A stretch of 47,743 nucleotides of DNA from Bacteroidaceae bacterium (lineage in GTDB: Bacteria; Bacteroidota; Bacteroidia; Bacteroidales; Bacteroidaceae), in assembly GCA_017530735.1 (NCBI GenBank), contig JAFXMB010000047.1, positions 1 to 47,743 of the forward strand, read 5' to 3'. Below, one piece after another: positions 8,762 through 17,324 of the stretch (position 1 is the stretch's first letter; every line of letters starts with the position of its first letter). The notes beneath the pieces were generated by a model. It ran no database searches and had not been told where the DNA came from. It saw only the letters and a list, made by a program, of their open reading frames with translations. Position numbers and translations under genes: made by a program.

Positions 8762-10225
8762 TTAACTTTTTCTCATTCTTGCTACTGGTATGCCTATCTG
8801 CTCGCGGTACTTGGCTACCGTACGGCGTGCCACCTTGAATCCGCGCTCGGCCAGCATATCGGAGAGTTGCTCATCGGTGAGCGGGTTGCTGTGGTCTTCG
8901 GCATCGGTGGCTTCACGCAGTATGCGGTGTATCTCCTTGACCGATACCTCCTCGCCGCTGCTGGTTTTGACTCCGTCGGTAAAGAAGGCCTTGAGCGGGA
9001 AGGTGCCGAACGGGGTCTGCACATACTTGCCGCTGGTTACGCGTGATATGGTTGATATGTCATATCCTGTCTTCTCGGCCACATCCTTAAGGATCATAGG
9101 CCGGAGCAGAGTCTCATCGCCCTCCTGGAAGAAGGGGCGCTGCAGGTCAATGATGGCCTGCATGGTGCGGGTCATGGTCTGCTCACGCTGTTTCAGTGCC
9201 TGTATGAATCCGCGGGCCGAATCCAACTTGCTCTTGATATAGACGGCGGCGGCCTTCTGGCTGCTGGTGCCCTCTTTTATCTGATTCTCCAGCATATCTG
9301 AGTACTCACGGCTCACGTGCAGTTGGGGGATATTGCCGTTGTTCAGCGTGAACCTTATCTCCTCGTCATAGTTGTCAAGCAGGAAATCAGGTATGATATG
9401 CTGGCGGCTGTGTCCCTCCGTCTCGCCCAATGAACTGCCCGGACGCGGATTGAGTTTTACAAGTTCGGCAATGACGGCGTCAGTCTGCTCCTTGCTCAGT
9501 TCCAGACGGGCCGATATCTTGTCCCAGCGCTTGTGGGTGAACTCATCGAACATGGAAGAGATGATCTTTTCCTGCAGTTTCTTGCTCTCGGAATCCGGCT
9601 TGCGGCGTATCTGTATCAGAAGGCACTCCTGCAGGTTGCGTGCACCTATTCCGGCGGGGTCAAACTCCTGGATTACCTTGAGCACCTGCTCTATCTCATC
9701 GACCGATGCATCCGTGTCGTGGTAGAAGGCCAGGTCATCGGATATGGCCTGAAGGTCCTTGTCCAGGATGCCGTCATTATCGATTGAGCCGATGATGTAG
9801 AGGGCAATCTTCATCTGACGTGCGGTCAGGTCCTGCTCCCGCAGCTGCTCATAGAGTATGTCGTAGAATGATCGGGTATCGGCCAGGGGGATATCGGCTA
9901 CGGGGCCGCTGCCTCCCGGCTGGCGGTCATACCAGTCATCATCGTCGTCACCCCAGTCATCGCGGTTGTTATCGTCCTGATTGGAGTATTGTTCTGTGCC
10001 GTACTCCATGTCATCATCCTGAACACTGTCATCGGTCTCTGATGATGATAGTTCTGCGGGTCCGTCCTCAAGGGCGGGGTTGTCACCCAGTTCGGCACGT
10101 ACATGCTCCTCAAGTTCCAGAGTGGAGAGCGCAAGCAGACGGGCCTCAAGCACCTGTTGGGGCGAAAGGGTCTGTATCTGGGTCTGCGTCTGGACCTGGG
10201 TCTGTATGTTGCTTAAACCGGGCAT
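8762..10225 (-). CDS. rpoN: RNA polymerase sigma-54 factor
   Basis: 487 residues. Region I is Gln-rich (QTQVQTQTQIQTLSPQQVLEARLLALS), as needed for contact with AAA+ activators. It is followed by an acidic linker (about residues 60-110, many Asp). The core-binding and HTH regions include DVAEKTGYDISTISRVTSGKYV. The RpoN box ARRTVAKYRE lies near the C-terminus. No enhancer-binding protein is encoded in the window. It follows the nucleoside kinase by nine bases and precedes purE by three, inside the long minus-strand operon. Confidence 0.96.
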   Translation of the reverse strand: MPGLSNIQTQVQTQTQIQTLSPQQVLEARLLALSTLELEEHVRAELGDNPALEDGPAELSSSETDDSVQDDDMEYGTEQYSNQDDNNRDDWGDDDDDWYDRQPGGSGPVADIPLADTRSFYDILYEQLREQDLTARQMKIALYIIGSIDNDGILDKDLQAISDDLAFYHDTDASVDEIEQVLKVIQEFDPAGIGARNLQECLLIQIRRKPDSESKKLQEKIISSMFDEFTHKRWDKISARLELSKEQTDAVIAELVKLNPRPGSSLGETEGHSRQHIIPDFLLDNYDEEIRFTLNNGNIPQLHVSREYSDMLENQIKEGTSSQKAAAVYIKSKLDSARGFIQALKQREQTMTRTMQAIIDLQRPFFQEGDETLLRPMILKDVAEKTGYDISTISRVTSGKYVQTPFGTFPLKAFFTDGVKTSSGEEVSVKEIHRILREATDAEDHSNPLTDEQLSDMLAERGFKVARRTVAKYREQIGIPVARMRKS

Positions 10226-10234
10226 CTTACGGAA

Positions 10235-11899
10235 TCAATAGTGGAAACTGCTGCCTCCTATGAACTCACGTACCAGTGATGTGGGCGGCAGGTTCTGGCT
10301 GGGAATGGTACGGAACAGCTTGAGGAAATCCTTGAGCTGGCAGGCTTTTGCGTACTCGGGGCTGTTCTCGGGAACCTCGTCCAGCAGAGGCAGTACCATA
10401 TCCTTGATGACCGCTATCTCAAATATCATGGCCGAATTGAACATGGCGTCGGCATTCTCCTGATAGGGGAATATCCATTTCTCCTCACCGGCGCGGACCG
10501 ATGCCCATCGGCCAATGGTATCCTGTGCCGAGTAACTGCGGTACTTGTGGTCACGTGTGATACGGCGCAACAGGCGGTTATCGGTAGTGGGGATATAATT
10601 GTGCTGGTCAATGCGTATGCATGTCAGGGCTGATACGTATATCAGGAAACGGCGGTCGGCCGGGATGTCGGGCATCAGGTCAGGGTTGAGGGCGTGGATA
10701 CCTTCAATAAGCAGGATGTCGTTGTCACCCAGTGTCATCTCGGGGTCAGTGAACTCACGGATTCCGCCCTTCTTGAAGTTGAATCTGGGCGGCAGTATGC
10801 TCTTGCCTTCAAGAAGTTCCTTGAGTTGCTGGTTGAAGAAAGGCAGGTCAATGGCGTAAAGTGACTCAAAGTCATGCTCTCCGTTCTCATCCAGAGGAGT
10901 ATGGTCACGGTCCAGGAAGTAGTCATCCAGTGACAGTACCTTGGGAGTGAGTCCGTGGGCCATCAGTTGAACCATAAGACGCTTGCTGAACGTGGTCTTG
11001 CCCGATGAAGACGGACCGGAAACCATAATCAGCTTGAGCCCCTTGCCCTCATTGCGGCGTTCCACAATCTGGTCGGCTATGTGTACTATCTTCTGTGACT
11101 GAAGTGCCTCGGCCACGTTGATTATCATGTTTGTCTCACCCTTGGCAACGGCCTGATTGAGTCTGCCCAGGGTTGAGAATCCAAGTATCTGCATCCAGTC
11201 ATGGTGCTCCTTGAAGATCTCAAACATCTTGTCCTGACGGATCAGGGGCTCCAACTGCTCAGGGTTGTTCTTGTCAGGAAGACGTACCAGAACACCGCCG
11301 GACATGGGCTCCAGACCGAACACCTTAAGGCATCCGGTATTGGGTGGTAGTGTGCCGAAGAACCAGTCAGGAAGGTCCTCAAGTGTGTAGTAACTGGTGT
11401 AGATGGAACCTATGCTGCGCAGCAGACGCACGTTGTCCTTCCGGCCTGCACGCTCCATGATATCGGCCACCTGGGTGGTGTGGGCGGTGTGTTTTACAAA
11501 CGGGATGTTGCGTCCTATGATGCTGCCCATGCGCTCGCTTATGACGGTGACGTCATCATCAGTGAGTTCACGGCCTATCTCGACGGGGCAGTAGAAGCCC
11601 TTTGATATTGCGTTTGAGACTCTGATCCTTCCACCGGGATAGAGTTCAGTAACGGCTTTATAGAGAACAAAAACCAGTCCGAGCAGATAGGAGCGGGCGC
11701 CCAGGCTGGTGGTGGCGTCAAGAAACTCCACGTCGCAGGCCTCATAGACCTTTGAATCCAAGTCTGTGATCTTACCGTTGGCGCATACGCACATGGGTGC
11801 ACCCTTAAGCGTAAGGTCAAACCTTTTGAACACCTCCGAGAAGGAGATACCGGGCTCAAAACTCTCGGTTTTCTTGTTATTAATGCAGTAGATTTCCAT
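10235..11899 (-). CDS. Uridine/nucleoside kinase-like protein with N-terminal TGS-type domain
   Basis: 554 residues from the ATG at 11899. A longer frame to 11962 starts with GTG and lies upstream of a TAnnTTTG element, so I reject it. The N-terminal ~60 residues resemble a TGS domain. Residues ~60-230 resemble the editing-domain region of threonyl-tRNA synthetase (TDDDVTVISERMGSII). Residues ~280-520 form a P-loop kinase of the uridine kinase/phosphoribulokinase type (MVSGPSSSGKTTFSKRL, LSLDDYFLDRDHTP, LLIEGIHALNP). This three-part architecture is widespread in Bacteroidota and Firmicutes. The true substrate is not certain. Confidence 0.88.
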   Translation of the reverse strand: MEIYCINNKKTESFEPGISFSEVFKRFDLTLKGAPMCVCANGKITDLDSKVYEACDVEFLDATTSLGARSYLLGLVFVLYKAVTELYPGGRIRVSNAISKGFYCPVEIGRELTDDDVTVISERMGSIIGRNIPFVKHTAHTTQVADIMERAGRKDNVRLLRSIGSIYTSYYTLEDLPDWFFGTLPPNTGCLKVFGLEPMSGGVLVRLPDKNNPEQLEPLIRQDKMFEIFKEHHDWMQILGFSTLGRLNQAVAKGETNMIINVAEALQSQKIVHIADQIVERRNEGKGLKLIMVSGPSSSGKTTFSKRLMVQLMAHGLTPKVLSLDDYFLDRDHTPLDENGEHDFESLYAIDLPFFNQQLKELLEGKSILPPRFNFKKGGIREFTDPEMTLGDNDILLIEGIHALNPDLMPDIPADRRFLIYVSALTCIRIDQHNYIPTTDNRLLRRITRDHKYRSYSAQDTIGRWASVRAGEEKWIFPYQENADAMFNSAMIFEIAVIKDMVLPLLDEVPENSPEYAKACQLKDFLKLFRTIPSQNLPPTSLVREFIGGSSFHY

Positions 11900-11919
11900 A
11901 CCTATAGTCTTTGAAATCT

Positions 11920-11927
11920 CAAAATTA
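11920..11927 (-). promoter_or_regulatory. Promoter -7 element for the nucleoside kinase operon
   Basis: Minus strand TAATTTTG, an exact TAnnTTTG, lies 20 bases before the ATG at 11899. The -33 region is weak (TTT at a 20-base spacing). It probably drives the run from the kinase through rpoN, purE, ispG and cysS. Confidence 0.5.
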
Positions 11928-11962
11928 CTGCATTTTTCGGTATCCTTAAAGCCAAAATACAC

Positions 11963-11970
11963 TATCTTCG
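11963..11970 (+). promoter_or_regulatory. Probable promoter -7 element for the FKBP gene
   Basis: TATCTTCG differs from TAnnTTTG at one base and lies 40 bases before the ATG at 12011. The same variant occurs in front of the tRNA gene at 35560. No clear -33 box. Confidence 0.35.
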
Positions 11971-12010
11971 CACAAAATTTCTGTAAAACAGGTATTTATT
12001 AATATAAGCA

Positions 12011-12859
12011 ATGAAAAAACTTAATGTTCTGATGGCTGTGATGGCCATAGCAGTACTTGCCTCATGCGGCGGTACAAGTATCAGCAAGGTTACAATGAAT
12101 GATGTAAAGGACACTATCTCCTATTCAATCGGTATGGGTCGTGCAGTCCGTGTCTACAAGGATCAGGTTACCTATGAGATTATGGATTCAACTGCAATGA
12201 AGGCCTTTATCAAGGGTTTCACTGAGGCAGCCCTTAATCCCGATGACAACGCCAAACTGGCTTATGCTATAGGTTTTGAGATTGGCCGTCAGGAGATGAG
12301 CCAGGCTTATGTCGGCCTGAGCGAGAACCTTTTCGGTGCAGGTGAGGAGTTCAACAGATCCAATTATATCAAAGGTTTCTGCGACGGTATGACAGAGAAC
12401 TGGAAGATCATGACCTTTGAGGAGGCCGATGAGACTTCAAACCGTCTGTATGAGTATCTGTCAACTGCTCAGTTCAATAAGGTTCGTGAAGAGAGCGAGG
12501 CATTCCTTGAGCAGAAGGCTAAGGATGAGAAGGTGGTTAAGACTGAGAGCGGTCTGATGTATGAGATCATCAAGCTTGGTGACGGCGGTCCCAAACCTAC
12601 CGCTACCAGCGATGTTGAGGTTCGCTATCGCGGTGAGCTGATTGACGGAACCGTATTTGACGAGGCTACAACTCCTGTTACCTTGAACCTTGGCGGTGTT
12701 ATCAAGGGCTGGACTGAGGGTGTACAGCTGATGAGCGTAGGTGACAAGTACAAGTTCTATCTGCCCGCATCACTTGCATACGGTGAGCAGGGTGCCGGTC
12801 AGGACATCAAGCCGGGTGCAGCTCTTGTCTTTGAGATTGAGCTTGTAAGCATCCAGTAA
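12011..12859 (+). CDS. FKBP-type peptidyl-prolyl isomerase lipoprotein (Mip/FkpA-like)
   Basis: 282 residues. The lipoprotein signal MKKLNVLMAVMAIAVLASC places the acylated Cys at residue 19. Residues ~25-165 are the helical dimerisation segment (DTISYSIGMGRAV, AIGFEIGRQ). Residues ~180-282 are the FKBP catalytic domain (VEVRYRGELIDGTVFDEA, GVIKGWTEGVQLMSVGDKYKFYLP, LAYGEQGAG, LVFEIELVSI). It should catalyse prolyl isomerisation and assist folding of exported proteins at the cell envelope. It is monocistronic, with a terminator directly after it. Confidence 0.92.
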   Translation: MKKLNVLMAVMAIAVLASCGGTSISKVTMNDVKDTISYSIGMGRAVRVYKDQVTYEIMDSTAMKAFIKGFTEAALNPDDNAKLAYAIGFEIGRQEMSQAYVGLSENLFGAGEEFNRSNYIKGFCDGMTENWKIMTFEEADETSNRLYEYLSTAQFNKVREESEAFLEQKAKDEKVVKTESGLMYEIIKLGDGGPKPTATSDVEVRYRGELIDGTVFDEATTPVTLNLGGVIKGWTEGVQLMSVGDKYKFYLPASLAYGEQGAGQDIKPGAALVFEIELVSIQ

Positions 12860-12879
12860 TTATTACTTATAATTCTAAC

Positions 12880-12914
12880 GGAGGGGGCATATTTCATGCT
12901 CCCTCCTGTTTTTT
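12880..12914 (+). terminator. Intrinsic terminator after the FKBP gene
   Basis: GGAGGGGGCAT pairs with ATGCTCCCTCC across an ATTTC loop. The 11-bp stem has one G-T wobble and is followed by TGTTTTTT. Confidence 0.85.
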
Positions 12915-12958
12915 GTCATTTTGTAAGCGTTAAAATGACAAGATATTGAATTATTGCC

Positions 12959-12966
12959 TACTTTTG
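12959..12966 (+). promoter_or_regulatory. Promoter -7 element for the AsnC-family gene
   Basis: TACTTTTG is an exact TAnnTTTG, 39 bases before the ATG at 13006. The -33 region is not clear. It would drive the regulator and the coupled downstream fusion gene. Confidence 0.6.
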
Positions 12967-13005
12967 GGTCAAATTAGTAGCCGATAACTAATAAATGCTT
13001 ACAAT

Positions 13006-13488
13006 ATGAATCCTAAGAAGACAATCTCTGCTACAGAGCGAATGGATGCTCTTGATAGAAAAATTCTTGGTATCATCTCCCAGAATGCACGTATTCCTTT
13101 CCGTGACGTGGCACTTCAGTGCGGTGTTTCACGCGCAGCCATCCACCAGCGCGTACAGAAGATGTTTGATGACGGTGTCATAACCGGTTCGGGATACCAT
13201 GTAAATCCCAGAAGCATAGGTTACAATACCTGCACCTACGTGGGTCTTACCCTTGAGAAGGGCTCCATGTACCACCAGGTTGTAGCCGAATTGGATCAGA
13301 TTCCCGAGGTTGTAGAGAGCCATTTCACCACCGGCCGCTACACCATGATGATCAAACTTTACGCCCGTGACAACTCACATCTGATGGAGCTTATCAACGG
13401 ACGCATTCAGGAGATCAAGGGCGTGACTGCAACAGAGACCCTTATTTCTCTGGACGAGAGCATCAAGAAAGAGATTCCAATAGAATGA
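13006..13488 (+). CDS. Lrp/AsnC-family transcriptional regulator
   Basis: 160 residues. The N-terminal winged helix-turn-helix is LDRKILGIISQNARIPFRDVA then CGVSRAAIHQRVQKM. The C-terminal RAM ligand-binding domain (residues ~70-150) contains VGLTLEKG, VVESHFTTGRYTMMIKLYA and IKGVTATETLISL. The family senses amino acids and forms octamers. Its stop overlaps the start of the next gene (ATGA), so the two proteins are made together, and the regulator may respond to an amino acid released by the downstream enzyme (inference). Confidence 0.93.
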   Translation: MNPKKTISATERMDALDRKILGIISQNARIPFRDVALQCGVSRAAIHQRVQKMFDDGVITGSGYHVNPRSIGYNTCTYVGLTLEKGSMYHQVVAELDQIPEVVESHFTTGRYTMMIKLYARDNSHLMELINGRIQEIKGVTATETLISLDESIKKEIPIE

Positions 13489-15236
13489 ACAAGGCCGTTC
13501 AGCTTGAATCCGGACTCCGCAGCATGGAATCCGGCACGGATGTATTGAATTACCATGCACCTGTAATAGGAATAAGCGGTAATTTCCGTGAGGGTGACTG
13601 TACTCTTGCCCAGGCTTACTACATGTCTGTACTTGAGGCGGGAGGCACACCTGTTGTGATTCCTTCATATGACGATGACAAAGCGCTGGTTTCAGTTCTG
13701 GACAGACTTGACGGCATAGTTCTGTCGGGTGGAGCCGATATTGACCCTGATTATCTGGGCGAAGAGCCGTTGGAGTGTGTCTCCATCAACCCTCGTCGCG
13801 ACAGGCAGGAACTCACGCTTGTTCATCTAGCAGTGGACCGTCAGATACCTGTACTTGGAATTTGCCGTGGTATTCAGGTGCTGACTGCGGCTCTTGGAGG
13901 CAAGTTGTATCAGGATATAAAGACTCAACATGACCAGCCGGCTATTGAGCATAGCCAGACTATAGCCCGTGGGCTTCCGTCACATGACGTAAGGATTGAG
14001 AAGGATTCCCTTCTGTATGGATTTTTCGGTAAGGAGACCCTAGCCGTAAACTCATTCCACCATCAGGCGGTAAAGGAGGTGCCGGCCGGTTTCCGTGTCA
14101 CAGCCGTGGCTCCGGACGGTATCATAGAGGGTATGGAATCGACAGGATTCCGTCCTGTTCTGGGTGTACAGTGGCATCCGGAGTGTTTCCTACTGGAGAA
14201 TGACCGCACCATGATGCCCATTTTCAATTGGCTCATTGAGCAGGCTGATTTGTACCGCCGTGCCAAGGATTTGCATTCCAGGACAATCATACTTGACAGC
14301 CATTGCGACAGCCCGATGCTGTTTGACGAAGGGACTCATTTCTTTGAGAAGAACCCTAAGATGCTGGTTGACCTGCATAAGATGTACTTAGGCCGTCAGG
14401 ATGCCAGTTTCATGGTGGCATACCTCAAGCAGGAAGGACGTGATGAGGCATCACTTAAGGCTGCCGTCAGCAAGGCTGACCGTCTGCTTGACCTTATTGA
14501 GCAGCGCATAGGTGAGTGCAACGGCAAGGCTGCGCTTGCAACTACCCCTGAGGAACTCTGGCAGAACAAGTTCAAGGGTGTCAAATCAGTGGTCCGTGGC
14601 ATTGAGAACGGATATGCCATAGGACTTGACATAGATAACGTGGACCGTTTCCGCAGCCGCGGCGTGGCCTACATGACACTATGCCACAACGGCGACAACG
14701 ACATATGTGACTCACATAAGGGTAATCATGAGCATAACGGACTCTCGGAGTTCGGAAAGCGGGTGGTTGAAAGGATGAACAGGGTAGGTATGATGGTTGA
14801 CCTGTCACATGCTTCCGAGAAGAGTTTCTGGGATGCCATGGAGTGCAGCAGCAAGCCTATCATATGCACACACTCGTCAAGCCGTGCCCTTTGTGACCAT
14901 ACCCGTAACCTGACCGATGAGCAGTTGCGCGCTTTGGCATCATCGGGTGGCGTAGCCCAGGTCTGCATGTACAGCGGATTCCTTAAGAAGGAAGAAGACG
15001 CCACTGTGAATGATGCTGTCCGTCACATCCTTCATATGATAGACGTGATGGGAGTGGAGCACGTGGGAATAGGTTCTGATTTTGACGGCGGAGGCGGCAT
15101 TCCGGGTCTTGAGGATGCCTCGTGGTTTGTGTCGCTTACCGCAAGGCTTATGGCAGAAGGCTTGAGTGATGAGCAGTTGTCACTCCTGTGGGGTCGTAAC
15201 TTCGTCCGTGTCTGGAGCGTTAACATCGGCCTTTGA
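13485..15236 (+). CDS. Fusion of class I amidotransferase-like hydrolase (C26, gamma-glutamyl hydrolase type) and M19 membrane dipeptidase
   Basis: 583 residues in two enzyme modules. Residues ~25-255 are a gamma-glutamyl-GABA hydrolase-like domain: LSGGADIDP, nucleophile C127 in GICRGIQ, and H231/E233 in WHPE. Residues ~265-580 are an M19 dipeptidase with all expected zinc and catalytic residues: H273 and D275 (DSHCD), E374 (GIENGYAIG), H442 (DLSHAS), H463 (CTHSSSRA) and D532 (GSDFDGGGG). There is no signal peptide, so it is predicted cytoplasmic. A plausible job is stepwise breakdown of gamma-glutamyl or dipeptide substrates (inference). Its last 57 bases overlap the convergent lipoprotein gene. 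Confidence 0.9.
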   Translation: MNKAVQLESGLRSMESGTDVLNYHAPVIGISGNFREGDCTLAQAYYMSVLEAGGTPVVIPSYDDDKALVSVLDRLDGIVLSGGADIDPDYLGEEPLECVSINPRRDRQELTLVHLAVDRQIPVLGICRGIQVLTAALGGKLYQDIKTQHDQPAIEHSQTIARGLPSHDVRIEKDSLLYGFFGKETLAVNSFHHQAVKEVPAGFRVTAVAPDGIIEGMESTGFRPVLGVQWHPECFLLENDRTMMPIFNWLIEQADLYRRAKDLHSRTIILDSHCDSPMLFDEGTHFFEKNPKMLVDLHKMYLGRQDASFMVAYLKQEGRDEASLKAAVSKADRLLDLIEQRIGECNGKAALATTPEELWQNKFKGVKSVVRGIENGYAIGLDIDNVDRFRSRGVAYMTLCHNGDNDICDSHKGNHEHNGLSEFGKRVVERMNRVGMMVDLSHASEKSFWDAMECSSKPIICTHSSSRALCDHTRNLTDEQLRALASSGGVAQVCMYSGFLKKEEDATVNDAVRHILHMIDVMGVEHVGIGSDFDGGGGIPGLEDASWFVSLTARLMAEGLSDEQLSLLWGRNFVRVWSVNIGL

Positions 15237-17324
15237 ACCCTCTTTCTTTGCCTTGGCGTTGGCTCTGATCTCGCGGTATTTCTGCTTGTTCTTCTCGCGA
15301 CGGTCCTTGCGCTCCTGACGCTTACGCTCTTTCTTCTTTTTCTCGTCCTCGGCCTGTTTGGACTTCTTTTCCAGACGTTCCAGATTCTTCTTGTGGATAT
15401 CCTTCTCGGCCTTCTGGGTCTTGTTCTTGGAAAGTTCGTCAGGTTTCTGCTGTGTAAGAGGTGTCTGGTTCACATACCACATATCGGTCTCGTGGGTCCA
15501 GTCCTGCTTCAGAACAAGTCCTCTCTTAATGTACCAGACGCTCTCGGCCTGGCGTTTCTCTTCATATTCTCCTACGTCCCACTTGCCGTTGTCGTTCACG
15601 TCATCAAACATGGAGACGAAATATGTTGAGGGCTGCAGGAGGAAGAAATCAACGCTTCCGTTCTCCAGTTTCTCAGTCCTTACAACCTTTCCGCCGGCGG
15701 TGTGCAGCCTTACGGTATATCCGGGTTTGGGTTGGGCCACATTGACGGTCAGAGTACTGTACTTGTTCAGCGCACTGAACTTAAGTGTGGATTCCTTGTT
15801 GTCGTTATACAGTCCGTAAATGTTCTGTATGCTTGCCGAGTCAACGGATATCCTGAAAGTCTGCTCCGGTTTCCATTCACCGTAGATGTAGTATTTGAGA
15901 ATCTCAACAGGATCCTGCTCCATCTCAAAGGGAACGGCTTTCCAAACGGTGTCAACCTGCTGGTACAGGTGTACGGCAGTGTCAGAAAGGAATGTAACGG
16001 GCTCATTGAAGGTCAGGGTTACGTCCTGATAGAGACTCAATGCGGTTCCCGATGTGATTTTATAATCCAGGAACTTGATTTTGGGTTGCAGCAGTTTGGC
16101 CATTCCTATGCTGTCGCCGCTACGTTCCAGGCGTCTCATCTGCCTGTCCAGTTCTTTCTTGTCATTTTCCGCCTTACGGGCCTGATCCCTGAGTATCAGT
16201 TCACGGCTTCTGGGGGGAACAAGTCTCAGTGTATCGGTCCTTGGAGAAAGTACTCCGGTGGTGTCTGTTGCCAGATATGTTATGCTGAAACACAATGTAT
16301 CCTGATAATAGACGGCTGTGTCCTTCATCCAGAAGGTCAGGGTGTCATATCGGGCGGTGTGCTCCAGGATGTATGCGTCTGATTCATCAAAATTCAAACC
16401 CTTTATCTCGGGCATTGAATCCAGCGGGAGTGCGAATCTGAGAGTGAACTTCTCATGAGACTTGCGCTCTGATCCGGACATGTACTGCTGTATTGGTCTG
16501 GGGGTGAAAGCCAGCAGGGTAATATCATTGGGCAGATACTGGACAAAGGGAACTGTCACGGTTGTATCAACCTTACCTTGTTCATTATATATTGTGTCTA
16601 CGCGGTATCTCAACTCTGAAGAGGGAACGATTATGGAGTCCAACCATGCTATCTTCTCACTTCGCTGAGAGTAACTGAATGTCTGGTCCATGTCATTTAC
16701 GGCATATATCCTGTAAGAGCCGGGAGCTATGCCGCGTACTGTAAAGTGTCCGTTGGCATCGGTGCGGGATACCCTCTCAAACGGCTTGGTGGTAAATGCC
16801 GAGTCGGAAAGGTCAGAATGCAAACCTACCGTCATTCCCTTGACGGGTTCCAGGTTATCGGCATTCAACACATAGCCCGATACCTCAAGGGTGTCAATGG
16901 CATCGCCTGTGCTGAAACGGAAACAGTAGTCACCCAGAGGATTGCCTTCATTGTTGTCAACTATTCCGTCGGCAAAATCAATTGAGTAAGTTGTGTTGGG
17001 TTTGAGCGAGTCAAAAAGTTCCACATGGATCTTCTTGCCTGTCACTTTGATCTCAGGCTGCTCAACCTGAGGAGGAGATATCACCACTTTTTCACTTGCG
17101 TTCTCAAGTCTGATGAACTCATTGAAATCAATGGTGACCTTTTTGGTTTTTACGCCCGTGGCTCCATTGTCAGGGTGGCTTCCGGTGATTCTGGGGGGAG
17201 TCTCGTCAAAGGGTCCTCCGTCAGGATTGCCTATGGCTGCACAACCTGACAATGCGGCAAAGGCCAAAAGAGCCGATGCCGCATTGTAGATAGTACGGGT
17301 TATGTCGCTTAAGCGATGATTCAA
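15180..17324 (-). CDS. Large lipoprotein with Ig-like and SpaA/carboxypeptidase-like domains
   Basis: 714 residues from a TTG at 17324, which overlaps the fabF stop as TTGA. GTG at 17351 would add nine residues and a longer overlap. The signal ITRTIYNAASALLAFAALSGC is a lipoprotein signal. Residues ~40-140 are a bacterial Ig-like unit (PPRITGSHPDNGATGVKTKK, FNEFIRL, YSIDFADGIVDNNEGN). Residues ~145-215 resemble a carboxypeptidase regulatory-like fold (VSGYVLNADNLEPVKGMTVGL, GHFTVRGIAPGSYRIYAVND). The last ~75 residues are a very basic Lys/Arg/Glu coil. Function is unknown. It probably faces the periplasm or cell surface. It is cotranscribed with acpP-fabF. Confidence 0.8.
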   Translation of the reverse strand: MNHRLSDITRTIYNAASALLAFAALSGCAAIGNPDGGPFDETPPRITGSHPDNGATGVKTKKVTIDFNEFIRLENASEKVVISPPQVEQPEIKVTGKKIHVELFDSLKPNTTYSIDFADGIVDNNEGNPLGDYCFRFSTGDAIDTLEVSGYVLNADNLEPVKGMTVGLHSDLSDSAFTTKPFERVSRTDANGHFTVRGIAPGSYRIYAVNDMDQTFSYSQRSEKIAWLDSIIVPSSELRYRVDTIYNEQGKVDTTVTVPFVQYLPNDITLLAFTPRPIQQYMSGSERKSHEKFTLRFALPLDSMPEIKGLNFDESDAYILEHTARYDTLTFWMKDTAVYYQDTLCFSITYLATDTTGVLSPRTDTLRLVPPRSRELILRDQARKAENDKKELDRQMRRLERSGDSIGMAKLLQPKIKFLDYKITSGTALSLYQDVTLTFNEPVTFLSDTAVHLYQQVDTVWKAVPFEMEQDPVEILKYYIYGEWKPEQTFRISVDSASIQNIYGLYNDNKESTLKFSALNKYSTLTVNVAQPKPGYTVRLHTAGGKVVRTEKLENGSVDFFLLQPSTYFVSMFDDVNDNGKWDVGEYEEKRQAESVWYIKRGLVLKQDWTHETDMWYVNQTPLTQQKPDELSKNKTQKAEKDIHKKNLERLEKKSKQAEDEKKKKERKRQERKDRREKNKQKYREIRANAKAKKEGSKADVNAPDTDEVTTPQE

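Noticed and set aside
11900..11962. 21-codon N-terminal extension of the nucleoside kinase
   Set aside because: It starts with GTG and lies across the TAnnTTTG element. The ATG at 11899 matches the family start.
15702..16382. 226-codon open frame on the plus strand
   Set aside because: Antisense to the large lipoprotein, with no signal, motif or start context of its own.
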